From assembly GCF_918697925.1 (NCBI RefSeq), contig NZ_CAKKMF010000010.1, positions 1 to 64,000 on the forward strand: a DNA stretch of 64,000 nucleotides, in the 5' to 3' direction. Shown here piece by piece: positions 55,874 through 64,000 of this stretch. The stretch is from Arthrobacter sp. Bi26 (GTDB taxonomy: Bacteria; Actinomycetota; Actinomycetes; Actinomycetales; Micrococcaceae). The number at the start of each line of letters is the position of its first letter. The stretch's first letter is position 1. The position numbers and the translations under genes are program-made. The notes under the pieces are model-generated. The model saw only the letters and a program-made list of their open reading frames with translations, did no database searches and was not told the origin of the DNA.

Positions 55874-56788
55874 CTATACGTAGAGGACGCTACTTATGTC
55901 GCAATAGTTCGATCTTCTGTTGATGTTGTGACCCCAGAACCCACCGCCATTCTTGTGGTGGGTCTCGGTAAGTTCGCCGTAGAAGCCCTCTAGCAGATCG
56001 TTGAAAGTCGGAATCACGTCGACGGAACGGAGCCCTGCGAAGAAATCAGCCTTTTTCTCCTGAGGATTCAACCAATTACCGCCGCGCCCCTGATCCACCT
56101 GTCCCACGGAGAGCTCGTATTGACGCCTCTGCGCGGCCCTCTCCAAGGACATTTCTTGATCCACACTTCTCAGATGGAGCAAACCCAAAGACGTCTCGTA
56201 CGCAAAGTCCTCGCGAGATCGGTGCAGCCCAGCACCGAATTCACTGCGGGCCTTCCAGATTACGGGCTTTGTGTACCCGGAGGCGAAGAATCCGTAGCCG
56301 CGCTGCAATTCAATGTCCTGAGACGGATCAAAAGGCGCCTCTTTCTCCGTGTGCTGGACAATTTCGAAGCCGATTGGCGCGGTTATCCCGTCCAAGGACT
56401 GCAGCTTGGGCAACACTTCATCGGCGCCGATCCCCAAGCCGACGAGCAATTCGTCGCAGTCCGTTGCTACGACGATGTCATAGCAGTGCAACAACATCTT
56501 GGCAAAGCCGGACATCGCCATCGCCTTGAAGTCGTCGTCAAAGGGCACTGGGGGGATACTGACAAAATTGAGGTTTACACCGTTGTAGCCGGGGCTATTG
56601 GCCAGAGACTCCGACAGCGATGGGCTGGAGGCGTGGTCGATCACGTAAAAGGCCGCTTCTGGACAGATGCGAAGCCCGTTTTTTACCCACGCCTCAAGCA
56701 GGATGGTCTCATCCCGTGCCATCGTAAGGAAGGCAATGGGAGCCTGGCGGCTTCTCGCCGGCCAAAACTCAAGGCGAAAATCCGCCAT
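55874..56788 (-). CDS. Glycosyltransferase family 2-like protein
   Basis: A 304-residue protein. PIAFLTMARDETILLEAWVK and FYVIDHASSPS open a GT-A fold of the Glyco_tranf_2_4 type, and IVVATDCDELLVG supplies the DxD-like metal site. The C-terminal half (LLHLRSVDQEMS, HKNGGGFWGH) is typical of this group. It would transfer a sugar in the cytoplasm. ATG 56788 is chosen because GGAG lies six bases before it; the frame continues upstream but without conserved sequence. It has no close downstream partner. Confidence 0.75.
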   Translation of the reverse strand: MADFRLEFWPARSRQAPIAFLTMARDETILLEAWVKNGLRICPEAAFYVIDHASSPSLSESLANSPGYNGVNLNFVSIPPVPFDDDFKAMAMSGFAKMLLHCYDIVVATDCDELLVGLGIGADEVLPKLQSLDGITAPIGFEIVQHTEKEAPFDPSQDIELQRGYGFFASGYTKPVIWKARSEFGAGLHRSREDFAYETSLGLLHLRSVDQEMSLERAAQRRQYELSVGQVDQGRGGNWLNPQEKKADFFAGLRSVDVIPTFNDLLEGFYGELTETHHKNGGGFWGHNINRRSNYCDISSVLYV

Positions 56789-57361
56789 TCTAAACTCCAC
56801 TCGATAGTGATCCAGGCAGATGCTGAATAAGATCAACGACAGTCGCCCTCGCTTCTGAGGGTGTGCGCGGTCGAGGCCCCCAACAGCATAGAACAACTCA
56901 AGTGGCTTCCGTACTTTCGCCGTCGCCTCGGGCTGCAGCACCCGTGCGTCGTCGCGCGCCCGCTTTGCAGCGACCGGTGTGAAGGGCTTCCTGGCGCCGT
57001 GATGGGCAATCGATTCGTTGAGATAGGCTGAATCGCCCTATTAATGTCCGAGGCTGCGAAGCAGAGGGGTGAGCGGCCACACGGAGCGCGATGCGTTTAG
57101 AACCAGGACGACGGCTCAAATCCAGTATGACCAGGATGAAGGAGCCGCAGTGAAGGAATCGGCTCGATTTCGTAGAATCCGACGCACAGTTCGAGGCCGG
57201 CGGTACGGCCGTGCTGATCGAGAGGATTCCACCAAGATTAATGGGTCTGAGTCGGGAGTCCATCAAGCGGCGGTCGGTCCCTCTCCTCAAGTACCGAGCA
57301 GTGCAACACAAACTAGTCATCGCCAGGATCGCCAGGTGCGCAGCCCAGCCCAGCCCCGCCC
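56789..57361. other. Intergenic stretch, no intact gene
   Basis: About 570 bases with no recognised protein. Codon usage is mixed and AT-richer than the flanks. The right end runs into an IS481-type transposase remnant, so part of it may be older insertion-sequence DNA. Confidence 0.5.
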
Positions 57362-57532
57362 AAGCCGGAAGGCTGGGCCTACCGGCAGCCGTTCACATCC
57401 AATCAGGCCCGCGCTGATGCCCTGCAGCCATGGCTAGACGTCTACCACATCCACCGGCCCCACAGCAGCCTCGGAGGCAACCCACAAATCAGCAGGTGCA
57501 ACCAAACTACTGACTGTGTACATCTAGGCTGA
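57362..57532 (+). pseudogene. IS481-type transposase C-terminal fragment
   Basis: The plus strand reads KPEGWAYRQPFTSNQARADA, LQPWLDVYHIHRPHSSLGGN and PQISRCN before TGA 57530. WAYxxxxxSxxxRxxALxxW, YNxxRPHSSLGG and PPxSR are the hallmarks of the rve-domain end of IS481/IS3-type transposases. The catalytic part is absent. Its last nine bases overlap the end of the convergent ATP-grasp gene. Confidence 0.8.
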
Positions 57533-58897
57533 CGCGTGCGCCGCCTCATATCCGGCCACAACCCGCCGGGCATGTTCGTAACCTCCGTCTGCCAAGGCCT
57601 TGAGAGTTTCCAGCGCGGACTGGTCACCCGAACTCAACCGCACCTCCGCCGCCCGCGAGGTGTGCCACGGGTTGCCCGCTGATCGCTCATCATGGAAGGC
57701 GGTTGCGGCTTCCTCAAACTCAGCCAATCGCCGCGTTCCATAGAAGTGCTTACCGCCGCGTCGGACGGCGGCCTGAATGTTAAATGCCTGGCTGCCATCG
57801 CCGCTGAGGTGGCCGATGACGTAGGCCGCCAGGCTAAAGACGGCCTTTGTAGAATCCTGCACCAGCAGAGCGGGCAGGAGTTGTGCATAGCGGGCATCGC
57901 CCTGTGACGCGCCGCCGGAGAGCCTCGCCACGAGGTGCTCGTCGGCCACTATCGTCGCGTTCGGCGACAGATCCTGCCGGAACTTGTCGAGGTCGATATC
58001 AAACCCGGACAAGGCTGCAGCACGACCAGTCAACATGGCAGCATCGAGGGCCCGGATGATGCGTTCGCTGTAGCGGAGCATGCCTGTGTCGTCGCCGCCG
58101 GAGGCGAAGGTGAACTCGCCGAAGACGGGACCGTTGGGCCCGTCGTAACAATCCACCTTAACAAACCGGGTTTCGAGGTTCAGCGACAATGTCGACGCCA
58201 TTTCCAGCATCGCCCCCGCGAACCGTGGGAGGACGTGCTGCTCCGGCAGCCATCGATTCTCATCAATCGAATAGTCCTTCCCGAGCTCGAGCGGGATAAA
58301 TGCCCCGTCGAACAGGGCAACCCGCGGCGGGGACACATTCCGGTCGATTTGGGTGATGTGGCTGACCTGTCCCCGGAAGGCATAGATCTTATAGTCCAAC
58401 GGAACGGGCTTGCCTGCCGGCAATGACGGAATGCATTCCTCAGCGAGCCAGTAATCAGGCGCGGCACCCACTGCCTTGATGTCGGCGGCAGCGAGGACCT
58501 TCATCCTCAACAGGTCGAGGTAGGAGCCTTCGCCGAGCTTCTCAAGCACGTAGACACCGGAAGCCGAATGGCGGTTCGGCTGCTTGATCACGAGCCTGTC
58601 CCCGAACAGCTCCCCCGCTGCCAAGGCCTCGGCCGCGCTGCTTGTCCGCGCATACCGCGGGACGGCATATCCGGCCTGCTCAACGTACTTGTAGGCCGTT
58701 TCCTTGTCGTCCAGTTCCCACGGTACGGGATCCAGCCCAGGATCGTTTCGCTGGTTGAACCTCTGGCGCATCAGCCCCAGGAACGAAATCCCGTCCATGT
58801 GCAGTTCCTTCCCTAACTCTTCGCGCGTGGGCGGACATTGTTTGCCGACCGCCGTTCGGTGGAGTGTCAACCGGCACTCTGCGCTGAGTGCGGTCAT
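57524..58897 (-). CDS. TupA-like ATP-grasp protein
   Basis: A 457-residue protein. LDDKETAYKYVEQAGYAVPR, RLVIKQPNRHSASGVYVL (ATP-grasp lysine) and VPLDYKIYAFRGQVSHI, FVKVDCYDGPNGPVFGEFTF (metal ligands) match the ATPgrasp_TupA family, named after the teichuronopeptide protein that joins amino acids to glucuronate-containing polymers. The C-terminal 150 residues are extra, ending in a Sel1-like helical pair. ATG 58897 is six bases from GGGGAG. UDP-glucuronate from Ugd nearby fits this role. Confidence 0.72.
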   Translation of the reverse strand: MTALSAECRLTLHRTAVGKQCPPTREELGKELHMDGISFLGLMRQRFNQRNDPGLDPVPWELDDKETAYKYVEQAGYAVPRYARTSSAAEALAAGELFGDRLVIKQPNRHSASGVYVLEKLGEGSYLDLLRMKVLAAADIKAVGAAPDYWLAEECIPSLPAGKPVPLDYKIYAFRGQVSHITQIDRNVSPPRVALFDGAFIPLELGKDYSIDENRWLPEQHVLPRFAGAMLEMASTLSLNLETRFVKVDCYDGPNGPVFGEFTFASGGDDTGMLRYSERIIRALDAAMLTGRAAALSGFDIDLDKFRQDLSPNATIVADEHLVARLSGGASQGDARYAQLLPALLVQDSTKAVFSLAAYVIGHLSGDGSQAFNIQAAVRRGGKHFYGTRRLAEFEEAATAFHDERSAGNPWHTSRAAEVRLSSGDQSALETLKALADGGYEHARRVVAGYEAAHASA

Positions 58898-59163
58898 CAT
58901 AATCTCCCCGCGATCTAGCGGTGGCGGAGCACCCAATCGGAGTTCTTGACGGAATTGACCCATCAGAGTGTCGGCGTGATCTCATCGCATATCCTACGCT
59001 GGCGGCGGACATGCTGCGTACGCTCCCGGCGGGGACAGCCGGGAAGGCCCTGGAGGCCCAGCATCTGAAGGCATACTGGCCTCGACCACGGCCCGCGACA
59101 CCCGGCGAGTAGCGCGCCCTTGGTGTGGAAGAATCGAGTCCAGAAAACAGTGATGAGGGAAAA

Positions 59164-60516
59164 ATGCTCAAAGGCTACGTCGATTCAATCTCACCGAACA
59201 AGCGGTCGCTCACTGGCTGGGTTCAAGTAGGAGAGGGCGGTGAAGACCCGGATCTCTGGCTCGATCTCGACGGCGAACAGGTTGGAAAAGCTGTCTTCGG
59301 TGCCGAACGCGCGGACGTCCGTTCCGCTCTGGGGCTGGCCAACAAGTCCTTCACCCTGACTCTCGAGACACCTGTCCAGAGTCAGAACGTCCTGGCGAAG
59401 GCTCACCAAGTAGCTGCGGTGGCCGACGGCGTGAGGAGTTTCATTCCGCTGGGTGGCAGCGCCTACCACCAGATGCTGGCAGATTTCGTCCGGGCCTCGG
59501 CCGCCAACGTCAGGGGTGCGCGCGAGGTGATACTTGATGCCCTCGAAGTCAACGAACTCAAGCTCTCAAAGCACTTCGCGGAAGTGAGGGAGTCGTCGGA
59601 GGCAGGCGAACTCTCCTACCTTGGATTTCCGGTCGGGTTGCGGTCCAGTGACGACGTCGGACAGATTGGCAAGGACGGCCACCTATTCCTGACGGGCGGC
59701 AGCAACGCGCTGCGAGACCAGTACAGGGCGCCCGAAGACGCGGCGGAGGAGGCCCTGCTGGAAAAAAGGGCCACTATGTGGGCCTCGGCGATCCGCACCA
59801 ACAGCGAGGTGCTGGACGATCTGGGAATCCCGTTCCTTCAGGTCGTCATACCCGAGAAGTTGACGGCCCTGCGGCACCTCGCCCCGCTGGCAATAACTGG
59901 CCCGACCCCGCTGTACCGTCGCCTCGATGAACTCATGGCGAATGAGCCCAACTACGTGAGTTTCCTGAGCATGTTCGAGGGCTGGTCGGGTGATATCGGA
60001 GCTTGGCAGCGGAACGACACTCATTGTTCCCCGGCCGGCACGTTGGCAATGGCACGTGCACTTCTGGATCGGCTCCCCGGCTGCGATCCAGCCATTCTTG
60101 ACGGAGTCGAACTGACGGGAACCATATACCGCAACGGCGATCTGGCGCCGAAGTTCTTCGATATCCCGCTCTGGGACAAGCAGCAAATTCCTGCCCCTGG
60201 AACACTGGGTGATCCAGAAATCGAACTCGCGTTCTCTCATAGTCCGGGAAATTTCGTCGGCTCGCACAACGTCTGGACTAACGAGAGCGCGCCGATCAAG
60301 AAAAAGGTGGTTGTCTTTGGCAACTCATTCTTCGGTAGCGTGACGAGCCCAACCCGGTTGAGCTGGTGGTTCGCCCGTCTCTTCAGCGAATACCACCTGA
60401 AGTGGGAAAACACCGTCGACATGGACTACGTGCGGGACGTCCGTCCTGACTATGTCATCGCGCAGTCAATCGAGCGGTTCCTGGTACGGCCACCGAGGAT
60501 CCCAGGCACGAGCTAG
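59164..60516 (+). CDS. AlgJ/AlgX-like SGNH hydrolase with GW-type N-terminal domain
   Basis: A 450-residue protein without signal peptide. An N-terminal beta domain (about 1-100: GYVDSISPNKRSLTGWV, ADVRSALG) resembles the small domain attached to many glycosyltransferases. Then GKDGHLFLTGGSN, NDTHCSPAGTLAMARALL and VVFGNSFFGS give the AlgJ-type G-x-D-G-x-LFL, D-x-H and catalytic-Ser motifs. Such proteins O-acetylate exopolysaccharides. The cytoplasmic location would be unusual. GAGGG lies before ATG 59164. It is divergent from the ATP-grasp gene. Confidence 0.72.
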   Translation: MLKGYVDSISPNKRSLTGWVQVGEGGEDPDLWLDLDGEQVGKAVFGAERADVRSALGLANKSFTLTLETPVQSQNVLAKAHQVAAVADGVRSFIPLGGSAYHQMLADFVRASAANVRGAREVILDALEVNELKLSKHFAEVRESSEAGELSYLGFPVGLRSSDDVGQIGKDGHLFLTGGSNALRDQYRAPEDAAEEALLEKRATMWASAIRTNSEVLDDLGIPFLQVVIPEKLTALRHLAPLAITGPTPLYRRLDELMANEPNYVSFLSMFEGWSGDIGAWQRNDTHCSPAGTLAMARALLDRLPGCDPAILDGVELTGTIYRNGDLAPKFFDIPLWDKQQIPAPGTLGDPEIELAFSHSPGNFVGSHNVWTNESAPIKKKVVVFGNSFFGSVTSPTRLSWWFARLFSEYHLKWENTVDMDYVRDVRPDYVIAQSIERFLVRPPRIPGTS

Positions 60517-60521
60517 CGGCA

Positions 60522-60566
60522 TAACCGAAGACCCCGGCAGATTCAGTCTGCCGGGGTCTTCGGTTA
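60522..60566. terminator. Strong two-way terminator hairpin
   Basis: TAACCGAAGACCCCGGCAGA and its exact complement TCTGCCGGGGTCTTCGGTTA pair over 20 bases with a 5-base loop. It lies six bases past the SGNH stop and about 40 bases past the convergent glycosyltransferase stop, so it can end both transcripts. No long T-run is present. Confidence 0.8.
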
Positions 60567-60607
60567 CCGTCGCGAAAGACGTAAGTCCTCTCGTGCTGCC
60601 CCAGGGC

Positions 60608-61723
60608 TTACTTCTGGCTTCCGGCAAGTCGTTGGGTTGCCCGGAGCCAGTTCCGCACGTAGTGTCCGACCAGGTTCTGCTGCCGCGAATGCGCACTCGC
60701 CTCTGCTCCTTCCAGCGTCGAAGGCGCCGCCGGGCGTTCGTCCAATGTCAACAACACTTCCTGAAGAGCAGTCGACAGCGTGAATCTCGACAGGTCCCCG
60801 GACTTCAACTCGACCGCAAAGTCGGTCGCTGCTTCAATGCCGCTGGCCAGTTCGGTTGCGATATCTTCCGGACTCTTGACTGCGAAGCCCCTGCCCGAAA
60901 AGTTATGGAATTCCGCCACGGCAAAGTTTTCAGCATCCAGCCAGCCAGGGCCACCGAACTTGTCGTAGCAATATACCGGCACACCGGCCAGCATCGCGTA
61001 CTGTACCGTCTTGCCAATTGTCACCACCCCGTCCAGCGCAGCAAGCGTCTCGGGCGTGACGCGGGCGGCGACCGAGTTGGCCACATCGCCACTGCCAATG
61101 GGCAAAAAATCCACTCCGGCCGGCGGGTCTTCCAGCACCTTACCCAGCTCGCCAGGGACATGGTTAGAAACGACGCCGATCAACTGCTTCCTGCCCCGGC
61201 TCGGCTTGCCCGCCGCTCCGAAGGCATCAGGGGCGGGGTTGGCAAATACCTTCATCCGGGCCGGGTCAAACGCCTCTGCCGCCCCGTCTGCGAGATGCGC
61301 CTCCAAGGTCTCTGCAGAGTTGTAGACGTGCAAGCCCGCAAGCTTGGCCTCCACGACTGCTGACCACGACGATTCCAGAGGGTGGGCAGACGACATGTGA
61401 TTGAACACAAACGCCGTCACGCCCGGATTCTGGAGGAGCCACTGAGGGACGATCTGGTGATGGATCCATGCCAGTTGCGGCGGATCGCTCTCTAGCACCT
61501 TTGAAAGCTGGTCGTCGTCGATGTCGAAGTAGGAAATATTGGCGCGGTCGGTCAAATGCGACAGTACCGGCCTGCCAGCGCTCCATGTTCCGATGGTTAC
61601 CTTGGAGCCCGCAGCAGCAAAATGCTCCGCGAGCTCCAAAGTGACCATTTCCGAACCGCCGTAACTTACCAAGTGAGCTTGGGAAATAAAGACGTGGGAA
61701 AGCGGCGATGTGCTGTTATTCAT
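60608..61723 (-). CDS. Glycosyltransferase family 4-like protein
   Basis: A 371-residue GT-B fold protein. FISQAHLVSYGGSEMVTLEL is the N-terminal GT4 loop, and GVPVYCYDKFGGPGWLDAEN in the second domain carries the nucleotide-sugar glutamate region. ISYFDIDDD and FNHMSSAHPLESSW lie between. It would transfer a sugar onto a lipid- or polymer-linked acceptor. It follows the next glycosyltransferase by about 47 bases in the same transcript, ended by the hairpin at 60522-60566. Confidence 0.78.
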   Translation of the reverse strand: MNNSTSPLSHVFISQAHLVSYGGSEMVTLELAEHFAAAGSKVTIGTWSAGRPVLSHLTDRANISYFDIDDDQLSKVLESDPPQLAWIHHQIVPQWLLQNPGVTAFVFNHMSSAHPLESSWSAVVEAKLAGLHVYNSAETLEAHLADGAAEAFDPARMKVFANPAPDAFGAAGKPSRGRKQLIGVVSNHVPGELGKVLEDPPAGVDFLPIGSGDVANSVAARVTPETLAALDGVVTIGKTVQYAMLAGVPVYCYDKFGGPGWLDAENFAVAEFHNFSGRGFAVKSPEDIATELASGIEAATDFAVELKSGDLSRFTLSTALQEVLLTLDERPAAPSTLEGAEASAHSRQQNLVGHYVRNWLRATQRLAGSQK

Positions 61724-61770
61724 GTGCGGGTCTCTCAGTTGGTTCCCGTTGCCTTGGCGAACAGTCGTAT

Positions 61771-64000
61771 CTACAGGGCAGGCGTGCTGTCGTTGTCGGC
61801 ACCATCCGACACTGATTTCCGGTGCGCCCGGGCTGCCTCCAGCAGGGTCTCGGCACGCTTGTCAAAGTTGTGTTCGTCGCGGATCATCTGGCTGATAGCA
61901 GCCATCTCCGAATCATCGGGGAAGCCGCTCGGATCAGCCAGAATTTCGGCAAGCTGCTCGAGCGAAGCATATGTCCGGACGGCGCCCTTGAAGATCTCGT
62001 CGATACCGTCCACGTCGTCACTGATCACCCTCGCACCGGAGGCCACGGCATCGTAGAGGCGGTTGTTGGCGAAGCCCCACCTTGCCATGTCTTCAAAATG
62101 ATCGTTGAGGACAATTGTGGACGAGTTGTAGACAGCAGCAAGGTCATCGTTGTCGATGAAATCGGCCACCACCAATTCTGCCGGGATGAACTGCTCCCAC
62201 CGGGGGCCCCACACACTGACATTTTGGCCAAGGCCAACACAATCGGCGACGATCTTGCGCCCAATTGGTTTTCGCGGGCCCCCCACGAAAGTCAGGTCGA
62301 ACTGGGGGCTTCCCTCAGTCGCCGCCGTCGGGTGGAATCGCTTCGGATTCGTGGCCTGAGGCAGGTAATGGGCTTCGATCCCCCACTCGCTGCGGACATA
62401 CTCGCACCAGATTCCGGACGCCCCGAAAATGAGGTCGAACTCAAGGAGTTCTTCTTTGGCAATCAAGTCCGGCCGGCTGATCGCCCACAGGATATTTGTC
62501 TTTCCTGGCTGAGGATCGCAGCGGTGCAGGCCGCGAATGACCACCACAACATCGTCCAGGTGATTGGAGGGCCGCGCGAGGGCTGCGGCCCTGTCGACCA
62601 CAACCTCCTGGCCGCGGGCAGTGAGTGCCTCTGCAAGGTCCGCCGCATACGGAACGTCGCCCCAGCGGTCTCCGCCGACACTGAACTCAGCGCCGATCTT
62701 GATCGCCCATCGCAGACGCTCCGCCGGATCCGACCCGGAGGTCTGCCTGACGACTACCGGCGCCGCAGGCTGGAGCCTCGGGTTTCGTGGCGCAGTGAAC
62801 GCAACGACGTCCAGGCCAATGTCACGGTAGTGGGCTTCAACCGGCCGCGCAGGCTCCTTGGATGCACTCAGCCAATCCGCATCCGCGGCGGACAAGGAAG
62901 GGTGCTCCGCATAAGCATCCGCCGAATGGTCTACTGCGACCGCTGCGCCCTCCACGACGAACTCCCCTGCCCCGGAGTTGCCGAGCCTCCGCAGAAAATC
63001 GGTCACTGCCGCTTCGCCGGCAAAGATCGTATTGAATCGTCCTAGCCGTTCGAACGCCTCCCTTCGCACCACAAAGGCGGCTGGTGCCAACTCGTCAACC
63101 ACCCTGCCGCCGTGGCGCCGGGCATCGGCAATGTTCAAGCCCCGGAACAAGGGGACGGCGAGGCTGTTGCGGTGCGCAACAGCGCCAGCGGAGACGACGA
63201 CTCCAGCGGGATCGGTCAACAGGGGCTGTGCCGCAACGACGGATGGATGGTCAAGCTGTTCCAGGAGCTTGTCTAGGGCACCGGCGCGAAATTCGACATT
63301 TTCCTTGGCGAACAGTAGGTTCGCTCCGTCAGCGTGGACGGAACCAATGTTGTAGGCGATCGCTTCCGTGTAGCGTCGCGGCAGCTTGATGTATTTTAAG
63401 CCGGACAGGCCAGCGAGAGCGGCCCGCAGGCGCAGCGAAGTGCGGAAGCCCTGGACCTCGTCGAGCACAACCAGTTCGACCAAGTCGGCGTCGACAGTTT
63501 CCTGGATCCGGCGAACATTCCGGATCGCCTGGTCGATGTTCTCCGTGATGCGCATTATTACCGACAGGGAAGGAACCCTCACCCGTTCCGGAACAGAATC
63601 AGGAACAAACCGCCCTTGAACGTTCTTGCCCAGTACCGCGTATTCCCAGTTCCCGGACTCCTTGCGGGTGATTCTGTCATCGTTGTCGTCGTCTACGTAA
63701 TCGCAACCGATAAAGGGGAAGTACTCGATGCTGGTCGTCTCGGTAATCCGAAGGACGAGGTCATAGTCAACCCAGCGGCGCAGAGAGTTGTCGAAACCGC
63801 CCAACTCCCGGATAAAGGACGTCCGCACCACGAGAACATTGAGATCCACGTAGTTGCGCACCAAGAGTTGATCAGCCGTGATGGGTTGGCCGGTGAATTC
63901 CAGCCGGCCGTTCAGCATGCGTACGGCAGAGTAGCCCGCCTGGCCGCCGCTGGCAATGAGCCCGGCATGCATGTTCCTAAGAAAATCCGGTCGCCAGGTG
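61771..64000 (-). CDS. Large multi-domain glycosyltransferase (GT2 parts plus CgeB-like GT), runs off right edge
   Basis: The frame stays open through base 64000, so the start is outside the window; at least 742 residues are visible. The first part (WRPDFLRNMHAGL, VVRTSFIRELGGFDNSLRRW, DYDLVLRI) is the C-terminal half of a GT2 domain. The middle is a second GT2-like domain (PSLSVIMRITENIDQAIRN, YTEAIAYNIGS, FVVRREAFERLGRFN). The last 300 residues are CgeB-like (Glyco_trans_1_2): NILWAISRPDLIAKEE, DLTFVGG, NNRLYDAVASGARVISDDVD. Such fused enzymes build repeat units of surface polymers. Confidence 0.8.
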   Translation of the reverse strand, partial: TWRPDFLRNMHAGLIASGGQAGYSAVRMLNGRLEFTGQPITADQLLVRNYVDLNVLVVRTSFIRELGGFDNSLRRWVDYDLVLRITETTSIEYFPFIGCDYVDDDNDDRITRKESGNWEYAVLGKNVQGRFVPDSVPERVRVPSLSVIMRITENIDQAIRNVRRIQETVDADLVELVVLDEVQGFRTSLRLRAALAGLSGLKYIKLPRRYTEAIAYNIGSVHADGANLLFAKENVEFRAGALDKLLEQLDHPSVVAAQPLLTDPAGVVVSAGAVAHRNSLAVPLFRGLNIADARRHGGRVVDELAPAAFVVRREAFERLGRFNTIFAGEAAVTDFLRRLGNSGAGEFVVEGAAVAVDHSADAYAEHPSLSAADADWLSASKEPARPVEAHYRDIGLDVVAFTAPRNPRLQPAAPVVVRQTSGSDPAERLRWAIKIGAEFSVGGDRWGDVPYAADLAEALTARGQEVVVDRAAALARPSNHLDDVVVVIRGLHRCDPQPGKTNILWAISRPDLIAKEELLEFDLIFGASGIWCEYVRSEWGIEAHYLPQATNPKRFHPTAATEGSPQFDLTFVGGPRKPIGRKIVADCVGLGQNVSVWGPRWEQFIPAELVVADFIDNDDLAAVYNSSTIVLNDHFEDMARWGFANNRLYDAVASGARVISDDVDGIDEIFKGAVRTYASLEQLAEILADPSGFPDDSEMAAISQMIRDEHNFDKRAETLLEAARAHRKSVSDGADNDSTPAL

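Overview
The window is high-GC DNA from an actinobacterium. It most resembles Arthrobacter/Pseudarthrobacter (Micrococcaceae): the order xerC-dprA-comM-yraN-DUF2469-rnhB-lepB-rplS-trmD-rimM-KH-rpsP ... ffh ... glnB-amtB ... ftsY-smc-mutM-rnc-rpmF-DUF177-coaD-rsmD-recG-DAK2-thiL is the known actinobacterial housekeeping backbone, and GTG/TTG starts are common. Genus is an inference; there is no 16S gene here. All calls come from reading the sequence by eye, without database searches.

Region 1 (1-11.2 kb), minus strand: DNA uptake and recombination genes (xerC fragment, dprA, comM, yraN), RNase HII, two tandem signal peptidases, and the ribosome/tRNA-modification set rplS, trmD, rimM, KH protein, rpsP. 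A small foreign-looking island (3.5-4.74 kb, plus strand) splits yraN from DUF2469. It carries the C-terminal half of an ArdC-like antirestriction zincin, a small HAD protein and a decayed third gene.

Region 2 (11.2-27 kb): an imperfect intergenic repeat block, a CatE-like dioxygenase with an operator palindrome in its promoter, an amidohydrolase/acetyltransferase pair, TPP-riboswitch-controlled thiC, ffh, a glucose-6-phosphate dehydrogenase paralogue, the nitrogen pair amtB-glnB (with no glnD beside it), an MFS exporter, a secreted GH79-like hydrolase, a patch of decayed genes and an SDR oxidoreductase.

Region 3 (27-42.5 kb): ftsY, smc, mutM, rnc, rpmF, DUF177 (probable ATT start), coaD, an aminotransferase, a spermidine-synthase-like protein, rsmD, recG, a short DAK2 protein and thiL. 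This is the SRP receptor, chromosome, repair and translation core.

Region 4 (42.5-64 kb) is an accessory cell-surface region: a secreted gametolysin-like metalloprotease with four C-terminal repeats, a YdcF protein, a small repeat-bearing membrane protein, UDP-GlcNAc 2-epimerase, two tandem Tat-exported GH128-like hydrolases, a lipoprotein, a secreted sialate-O-acetylesterase-like protein with three Ig-like repeats, UDP-glucose dehydrogenase, glycosyltransferases, a TupA-like ATP-grasp ligase and an AlgJ-like SGNH hydrolase. Relics of two IS110 elements and one IS481-type element lie among them. Together these genes look like a locus that makes and decorates a surface polysaccharide; it continues past the right edge.
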